Shown: piece by piece, positions 59,312-64,000 of the stretch
Layout: every line of letters starts with the position of its first letter
Numbering within the stretch: the stretch's first letter is position 1
Assembly: GCA_964611895.1 (NCBI GenBank)
Contig: CAZTDN010000012.1
Location: forward strand, 21,514 to 85,513
Source: JAIEOG01 sp964611895
GTDB lineage: Bacteria > Bdellovibrionota > FAC87 > UBA2466
Reading direction: 5' to 3'
Length of the DNA stretch: 64,000 nucleotides
The notes under the pieces: model-generated
Told to the model about the DNA's origin: nothing
The model's database searches: none
The model's input: only the letters and a program-made list of their open reading frames with translations
Program-made: the position numbers and the translations under genes

Positions 59312-60126
59312 GCTTTTATCGGTACTACGGTATTGCACTTTTGCTCTTGGTTAGAGCGCTAGTTGCCGAGGCGGGTGGGCCGCATGTGCTGATCCCCGCT
59401 GGGAAGTATCGGCCCTTCTTCAAGGAGATAAGCTCGTCGTCGCTTAATAAGGGCGCACCGGCCGTTCTTGAGCTGCAAGAAAAGGAAGTGGATGTCTCTT
59501 CCTTCTATTTAGATAGGTTTCCAGTCACAAATCTCGAATTGAACGCGTTTCTTGCCGCGAATGCACAGTATCGCAAGTCCAAAATCCTGCCTCTCTTTGC
59601 GGAATCAAGGTACCTTCAGAGTTGGAAATCAGACCTGCTCTCCTCTGACGAGCTAAGAACGGTTGGAAACAGGCCGGCAACTGAGGTGTCCTGGTTTGTC
59701 GCTAGAAGGTATTGCCAGGCTAAAGGAAAGCGACTTCCAACTATTACGGAATGGGAGTACGCAGGCGATGTGACGAATCCAGAAGTTCTGAGTCAGCTCC
59801 TGGCTTGGTACGCCAAAACCGGTGATTGGGAGCTAGATGCCGTGGGACGTCAGAAACCAAATATATTTGGCGTGTATGACATGCATGGTTTGATTTGGGA
59901 GTGGGTGGAGGACTTTAATGCCGTGATGATTTCCACTGATTCCCGCTCCAAGGGCGACCGAACCGTCGGCCTTTTCTGCGGGGCGGGATCGATCAATGCA
60001 ACAGACTCAAAAGAATACGCTACCTTCATGCGTTACGGATTTCGCAGCGGTCTGCGCGGCGACTATTGTTTAAAAACGTTAGGTTTTCGGTGTGCCCTCG
60101 ATGTCGGAAAGGAAAAGGCTGAATGA
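59308..60126 (+). CDS. nirV: NirV-like SUMF1/formylglycine-generating-enzyme fold protein
   Basis: A 272-residue protein with a signal peptide and the FGE-sulfatase fold: LDRFPVTNLELNAFLAAN, ATEVSWFVARRYCQAKGKRLPTITEWEYA, GVYDMHGLIWEWVEDF and the terminal LGFRCALDV. The catalytic cysteine pair of true formylglycine enzymes is not evident. A gene of this family next to nirK is called nirV in several denitrifiers and is thought to help NirK maturation. It starts at a GTG overlapping the nirK stop. Confidence 0.85.
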   Translation: MSFYRYYGIALLLLVRALVAEAGGPHVLIPAGKYRPFFKEISSSSLNKGAPAVLELQEKEVDVSSFYLDRFPVTNLELNAFLAANAQYRKSKILPLFAESRYLQSWKSDLLSSDELRTVGNRPATEVSWFVARRYCQAKGKRLPTITEWEYAGDVTNPEVLSQLLAWYAKTGDWELDAVGRQKPNIFGVYDMHGLIWEWVEDFNAVMISTDSRSKGDRTVGLFCGAGSINATDSKEYATFMRYGFRSGLRGDYCLKTLGFRCALDVGKEKAE

Positions 60127-60680
60127 GACACTTCCTGCTCCCTATTTTCCTAATTATTTGTGCCCCGGCGTTCAGTGCAGAGTCCTTCGGACCCAAGTCG
60201 CTTTATCGACTGGAGCAGCAATGGACTTCGCAGAACGGAAAGACGCAGTTCCTTTCTGATCTCAAGGGAAAGCCCACGATAGCCGCCATGATTTTTACCA
60301 GCTGTCCTGCCACTTGCCCGGTAATCGTGTCCGATATGAAGTCTTTGGATTCAAGGTTAACTAAGACCCAGAGAAACAACGTCCAGTACGCGCTGTTTTC
60401 TATTGACCCAGCAAGAGACACTCCCGCTGCGCTCTTAAGCTTTTCAAAAAAGATGAAGCTCGACGCGCGATGGACACTTTTGACATCGAAGCCAGACCAT
60501 GTGCGCGAACTATCGGTTGTGTTGGGCTTTAATTACAAGCCGCTAGACGACGGGGATTTTACCCATTCAACCACGGTTTTTCTACTTTCTGCCGACGGGG
60601 AAGTAGTTGCGAAAAAAGAGCGGGTTTCCGATGAAAAAGAATTTATGGAAAAGGTGCGAAGCCTGACAGGGCGGAAATAA
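60123..60680 (+). CDS. SCO1/SenC-type copper chaperone
   Basis: A 185-residue protein with a signal peptide (cleavage about residue 19) and a thioredoxin fold: copper-binding cysteines in FTSCPATCPVI (CxxxC), the histidine in DFTHSTTVFLL, and FSIDPARDTPAALLSF. SCO proteins deliver copper to CuA centres or, near nirK, probably to nitrite reductase. It starts with ATGA overlap on nirV, making nirK-nirV-sco one coupled operon. Confidence 0.92.
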   Translation: MRHFLLPIFLIICAPAFSAESFGPKSLYRLEQQWTSQNGKTQFLSDLKGKPTIAAMIFTSCPATCPVIVSDMKSLDSRLTKTQRNNVQYALFSIDPARDTPAALLSFSKKMKLDARWTLLTSKPDHVRELSVVLGFNYKPLDDGDFTHSTTVFLLSADGEVVAKKERVSDEKEFMEKVRSLTGRK

Positions 60681-60695
60681 AACCCTTTTTGGTTC

Positions 60696-61226
60696 TTACT
60701 TGGTTGAAGGTTTTGCTTTTATTTCTTTTCCCAAATGCGACGCTAAGATTTCCTTCTTCAGCTCGTCCGGCAACTTCTTGTAAATATTGTTCAGGTGGGT
60801 CCGAAGAGTCGCTTTGCTAATGAAAAGCTGCGCCGCGATTTCCAGGTTGCTAAACCCCTTCAAGTATCTTTCGATCACACTCACTTCAGCCTTAGAAAGC
60901 CCGAACGGCTCAAGCAGGGCCAATTGTTTTTCTATCACCGCGGACTTGTCGTAGAGAAGAGTGGTCAATTTCTCGCCGTCATTAATCATGACCGCATCCA
61001 CGATCTTGTTTTCTGCCTCGACGTTTCGAAAAAGATGAAATCCTTGTTCAAAGGGAGGTGCGGCCTTTCCTTGGGAATAGTGATGCATGCAGCCTTTAAC
61101 GCACTTCTTCCCCACTCGAACTCCGCACAAATCCGCACAGGCCTTATTCTGGTATTCGATGGTCCCATCTTGTCCCTTGATGCACACCCCGATGTTTTTT
61201 AGTTCAGGCGGCTTCCTTTTTCTCAT
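60696..61226 (-). CDS. LuxR-type regulator with N-terminal cysteine-rich sensor segment
   Basis: From ATG 61226 the product has 176 residues. Residues 10-100 resemble a PAS-like sensor (GVCIKGQDGTIEYQNKAC) with five cysteines at 15, 30, 34, 42 and 46 (spacing CxxxC-x7-CxxxC) and a histidine pair after the last. The C-terminus is a LuxR/GerE helix-turn-helix (LSKAEVSVIERYLKGFSNLEIAAQLFISKATLRTHLNNIYKK shortened here to its ends). The upstream part of the open frame to 61340 is not protein-like. Cysteine spacing suggests a metal or Fe-S redox or NO sensor; that is inference. Confidence 0.75.
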   Translation of the reverse strand: MRKRKPPELKNIGVCIKGQDGTIEYQNKACADLCGVRVGKKCVKGCMHHYSQGKAAPPFEQGFHLFRNVEAENKIVDAVMINDGEKLTTLLYDKSAVIEKQLALLEPFGLSKAEVSVIERYLKGFSNLEIAAQLFISKATLRTHLNNIYKKLPDELKKEILASHLGKEIKAKPSTK

Positions 61227-61374
61227 GCCGTATTCTAGCGCGAAACGCGGCGCCCTGTGTCGGCTTTTTTCCACCCTCGGGGAGGATTCCGTTTTCGAGC
61301 GAGAGACCGATAATAAGATTGAATGGAACAAAAGGGGCACGACGCAGCGTAGCCGTATTTAAGGGGAGTGGATA

Positions 61375-62235
61375 ATGAGTACAATTACTATGGTTAAGCG
61401 GGTGGGCGCACTTTTTCTTACCTTGGCCAGCATGCATCAGTCGCAGGCGGATTCTGCAAGTGTGCAGCTAGACGGCAGAGCATTAATCTCTTTCACGACA
61501 GAACACATCTTTCTGCAGACCGATCGTTACATTTACAAACTGGGGAAGCGGGAACTTCCAGCTGGGCTCAGGGTGGAGTTAGAAAAGGCCACCGTCCAAA
61601 ATGCGGTGGTCAGTGTCACTGTACCTCGGGCAGCAATTGAGTCCTTGTGGCCCGCTACCCCGCGGGAACCGCAAGCAGGCGGGCGGCACGCAGCGCTGGC
61701 AAAGAAGCCACCGTCAGACGTACGGGCTAGCAATGGCCGTGTAACGCTACGGGGAGCAAATGTGTTCTCATTCACTGAGGATTTTTCACATATTGAGGCA
61801 GGGGGTTCCATTTATCAGATACGAAAAGCAGCGCTCACTCCGGAATTGTCGCACTATTTTGCAAAGCTAGGAATGGGCGAGAGAGTTGAAGTAACGGTCC
61901 CGCAAAATGCCGTCGATATGTCTTGGCGTTATCAGCCAGCGCCGCCGCGCAGGGTTGCGGCCGTAGCGGAACCGGATGAGGTAACCATTGGCGACAAGGA
62001 AGTTGAAGTTAGGGGCACGGTCTTGTTTTCGTTCGATGACTCCTTTGCCCTAATCCAGAGTAAGGGAGCTATCTATCAAGTGGAGAAAAAGCAAGTCGTT
62101 ACGGATACTCCGAAGGCACTGGATAACCCGGGATCTACGGTGGTGGTTACGGCACCGATCGAGGCGCTGCAGTTTGTTTGGTCGAGCGGTGGGGTCGACA
62201 TGGCCTTCAACGAGTATGGCCTTCGGCATCGATAA
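61375..62235 (+). CDS. Secreted protein with three tandem 70-residue repeats
   Basis: A 286-residue protein with a signal peptide (cleavage about residue 24, HQSQA/DSA). The mature part is three copies of one unit: VQLDGRALISFTTEHIFLQ, VTLRGANVFSFTEDFSHIEA and VEVRGTVLFSFDDSFALIQS each start a unit, followed by IYKLGK, IYQIRK or IYQVEK, and each closes with VTVPRAAIESLW, VTVPQNAVDMSW or VTAPIEALQFVW. Linkers are proline- and arginine-rich. I do not recognise the domain. It is probably a periplasmic binding or adhesion module. Confidence 0.65.
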   Translation: MSTITMVKRVGALFLTLASMHQSQADSASVQLDGRALISFTTEHIFLQTDRYIYKLGKRELPAGLRVELEKATVQNAVVSVTVPRAAIESLWPATPREPQAGGRHAALAKKPPSDVRASNGRVTLRGANVFSFTEDFSHIEAGGSIYQIRKAALTPELSHYFAKLGMGERVEVTVPQNAVDMSWRYQPAPPRRVAAVAEPDEVTIGDKEVEVRGTVLFSFDDSFALIQSKGAIYQVEKKQVVTDTPKALDNPGSTVVVTAPIEALQFVWSSGGVDMAFNEYGLRHR

Positions 62236-62268
62236 GAATAGTCGGCGAAGGGGCAAAGAGCTGGGAAG

Positions 62269-62571
62269 TGGTCCAAGTTGGACCAGTTTTTTCGGAGTTT
62301 TCCTCAACTGGCCGACATTACTAAATAAATTAGTCGATTTGCTAAGTGGTCCAGAATGGACCACTGATCGCCGGAAAGCGATCCAAGTATTTGAATTCTG
62401 GACAAACTCTTCAAGTGGTCCACTTTGGACCACGTTTGTCTAAAAGGCATGGGACCGTTTTGCGCCTTGGACCAACATCGCTCCGAAAACAGAAGATAAA
62501 TTCGGCAGTTACACGAGCGTGGTCCACTTCCTTCTTTTCGACTGGTCCAACTTGGACCACTTTCTGGTCCA
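62269..62571. repeat. Cluster of 17-bp palindromes TGGTCCA-N3-TGGACCA
   Basis: Four complete sites lie at 62269-62285, 62347-62363, 62416-62432 and 62543-62559, with spacers AGT, GAA, CTT and ACT, plus half-sites at 62468-62474, 62520-62526 and 62565-62571. Between sites the sequence is unrelated, so the repeats are selected binding sites and not a tandem duplication. The 442-nt gap from 62236 to 62677 holds no convincing gene. Iteron, centromere or multi-site operator functions are all possible. Confidence 0.85.
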
Positions 62572-62677
62572 CGGGTCGCGATCTTGCCCAACCCAGCGAC
62601 ATCAGTAGCAATTGGTGCACCTCCATCTGCGCCGATGAATCGGCATGGATGTTGAAGTATCTCCCGACGTCTGTTCG

Positions 62678-62818
62678 CTAGAGAAAGTACGGCAGAAGTT
62701 TTAGAGCAAGCCCTAGGGCAAATGCTGCCCATCTCACCCAAGACCACTTCGTGCGTTTAAAACGCAGGCGAACCGACAAAGCAAAATAATCATCCCGTTT
62801 GTAACCAGTGCGCTTCAT
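62678..62818 (-). CDS. 46-aa cationic membrane peptide
   Basis: An ATG at 62818 is preceded by a perfect AAGGAGGT, 7 nt upstream, and opens a 46-codon frame. The product has a strongly basic N-terminal half (MKRTGYKRDD, RLRFKRTKW) with several tryptophans and a hydrophobic C-terminal helix (VRWAAFALGLALKLLPYFL). It resembles membrane-active small proteins such as type I toxins or holin-like peptides in size and charge, but no family is recognised. It diverges from the coiled-coil gene at 62884 and faces the palindrome cluster. Confidence 0.55.
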   Translation of the reverse strand: MKRTGYKRDDYFALSVRLRFKRTKWSWVRWAAFALGLALKLLPYFL

Positions 62819-62883
62819 GAGCAGCACCTCCTTCGCCGCGAAGAAGAGGAGGGGGATGCGAGTGCGCACATTTAGGGGGCGTA

Positions 62884-63189
62884 GTGCTCGTCGTAAAAGT
62901 TTTGGTGGTGGTATTGGGGGCAAGCCTAGGATCTCTGATCTGGCTGGTTTGGAGGGGAGTCGAATATCGACTAGACGAGGTCCGCGAGATCTTTGAGAAA
63001 CTTCAGGCCGATTCAAGAACCCAGTCAGGGAGACTCGTTTCTCTAGAAAGCGGGTACGAATCGCTAAAGCGGTTCCATGAGCGGGTCAATTTGCTGAACG
63101 GGCAGGTCATGAAATTGGAAGCCGCTTTGACCCATAGAGAGGGAGATGCCACGCGCAAAGTGGTCGAGTCTCTTCTGCGGGGGCAGTGA
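62884..63189 (+). CDS. Membrane-anchored coiled-coil protein
   Basis: A 101-residue protein starting at GTG behind AGGGGGCG. Residues 3-22 form a membrane helix (VVKVLVVVLGASLGSLIWLV) and residues about 28-90 a coiled coil. It overlaps the next gene as TGATG, so the two are translationally coupled. Its plan is that of small accessory proteins in mobile-element operons; no family recognised. Confidence 0.6.
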   Translation: MLVVKVLVVVLGASLGSLIWLVWRGVEYRLDEVREIFEKLQADSRTQSGRLVSLESGYESLKRFHERVNLLNGQVMKLEAALTHREGDATRKVVESLLRGQ

Positions 63190-63902
63190 TGCGCAGAACT
63201 GAGAGAGACAATTTGTTGCTCCAGACGTTAGGGAACTTTGGAGTTCTCAGCACTGCCCAAATAGGCAGCCTTTTCTTTCCGAGGGTGAAACGAACCACAG
63301 TTTTGCGGAGGCTTCGGAAATTGCGGATCGCTGGGCACCTGCGGCAAGTTGTGAATTCTGAGTCAAAGGAGATCATCTGGGCCATTTCCAATCGAGGTGC
63401 ACAAAGTGTCGGGCTTACCCGCTGGATTGGGTCGGTGAACAAGAATAGCCTGATGCACGATCTGCTCTTTGCGGACATCCGTATTTCCCTTGGTCGATCC
63501 AAGATTGGAGATTCGTGGGTCTCCGAATGGGAGATGAAAAAAGAGTTGGGAAGATCATTTGCTTACAACTCTATGATCAAGCCTGTTATCCCCGATGCGG
63601 TTTTTTCGGTGGATGTTGGTTCAGCGATAAAGACCTATGCTCTGGAGCTTGAACTCTCCGCGAAGACGAGAAAGCGCTACGAGGAGATATTTTTTCGATA
63701 CAGAGTCGCCGGCTTTTCCGGAGTTCTATATCTCGTTTCCTCTGCCAAGATGGGTGAAATGCTCGCGGACATTTGGCAGGAACGGGGTAGTCGGATTCCG
63801 TTCGGCTGGACGCTGCATGATGAAGTCCTTACCGATCCATCAACGGCGCGAGTTCGGTGCACGGATGAAGTTTACCTGCTCAATGAATGGCTCAAGGGGT
63901 GA
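63189..63902 (+). CDS. Replication-relaxation-like winged-helix protein
   Basis: A 237-residue protein with an N-terminal winged helix (LLLQTLGNFGVLSTAQIGSLFF, then TTVLRRLRKLRIAGHL) and a second domain with HDLLFADIRISLG, VIPDAVFSV and YALELELSAKTRKRYEEIFFRY, the acidic pattern of the replication-relaxation family (PF13814 type) found on plasmids and integrative elements. Its D-x-E-L-E core is nuclease-like. The ATG at 63189 overlaps the preceding stop. This supports a mobile-element origin for the right end of the window. Confidence 0.65.
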   Translation: MRRTERDNLLLQTLGNFGVLSTAQIGSLFFPRVKRTTVLRRLRKLRIAGHLRQVVNSESKEIIWAISNRGAQSVGLTRWIGSVNKNSLMHDLLFADIRISLGRSKIGDSWVSEWEMKKELGRSFAYNSMIKPVIPDAVFSVDVGSAIKTYALELELSAKTRKRYEEIFFRYRVAGFSGVLYLVSSAKMGEMLADIWQERGSRIPFGWTLHDEVLTDPSTARVRCTDEVYLLNEWLKG

Positions 63903-64000
63903 GCAGATAGAAACCCGTTTTCGCTTTGAATAACACATGGAAAACCGCCCAACCGGCGCTGACCACTCGCCCTCAACGACCCAAAGAATCGGTCGAGTGG

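Noticed and set aside
62304..62747. 147-aa minus-strand frame across the palindrome array
   Set aside because: Its repeated GPSWTS and WSKVDHL words are just translations of the DNA palindrome, and the rest lacks protein character.
63937..64000. ATG opening a frame (MENRPTGADHS) that runs off the right edge
   Set aside because: Only 21 codons are visible and no ribosome site precedes it; cannot be told from chance.

Overview
The window (about 52% GC by eye, dense, with many GTG and TTG starts) looks like a chromosomal stretch of a Gram-negative, non-photosynthetic, probably motile or gliding bacterium. A recR-mglA pair, secreted papain-like and Ntn hydrolases, a Tat-exported HiPIP and several LysM and lipobox proteins suggest Bdellovibrionota or a related deltaproteobacterial-type lineage. 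This placement is inference from gene content only.

Layout. 1-4.98 kb: the start of a GT22-type mannosyltransferase (cut by the window edge), an orphan DNA methyltransferase, a MazG-like dCTPase, DUF486 and MarC membrane proteins, and a LysM protein with a membrane-inserting tail followed by a small membrane protein (candidate toxin/immunity pair). 4.9-18.6 kb: an exopolysaccharide locus with a polymerase-like protein, SLBB protein, Wzc-type co-polymerase/kinase, FecR-like protein, flippase, GT4 transferase, asparagine synthase and FkbM methyltransferase, interrupted by a SpoIIE-type phosphatase, a YaiI protein and a GNAT protein. 18.6-19.0 kb: tRNA-Asn(GUU) split by a 249-nt group I intron. 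19.1-21.4 kb: a BlaI-type repressor behind a double operator, followed by an M56 protease fused to a lytic transglycosylase. 21.4-24.4 kb: dnaX-recR-mglA, and the SRP RNA gene upstream of dnaX. 24.6-49.9 kb: mostly housekeeping and envelope genes (LspA-like protein, srkA, ygiQ-type radical SAM, tex, paralogous small secreted proteins, penicillin-acylase family, FNR-type reductase, a pseudo-phosphatase, thiolase, glycolate-oxidase-type protein, papain-like protease, ampG, ArsC, acyltransferase, second FkbM).

From about 50.07 kb two direct copies of the last 20 nt of a tRNA-Ser gene, one joined to a terminator, look like attachment-site scars. To their right is a complete nitrite-to-N2O denitrification cassette: HiPIP, norD (frameshifted), norQ, norB, a dihaem norC, a Crp/Fnr regulator, an outer-membrane porin, nirK fused to cytochrome c, nirV and a SCO copper chaperone. 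Two identical 14-bp dyads (ATGATCTAGATCAT) lie in the norC/regulator and porin/nirK gaps, so one regulator probably controls both transcription units. A LuxR-type protein with a five-cysteine sensor segment follows.

61.4-64 kb: a secreted protein of three tandem repeats, a cluster of 17-bp palindromes (TGGTCCA-N3-TGGACCA), a 46-aa cationic membrane peptide with a strong Shine-Dalgarno, a membrane-anchored coiled-coil protein and a replication-relaxation-like protein. These look like mobile-element backbone, consistent with the denitrification genes sitting in an integrated element whose right end is outside the window. No CRISPR array, rRNA operon or recognisable insertion sequence was seen.
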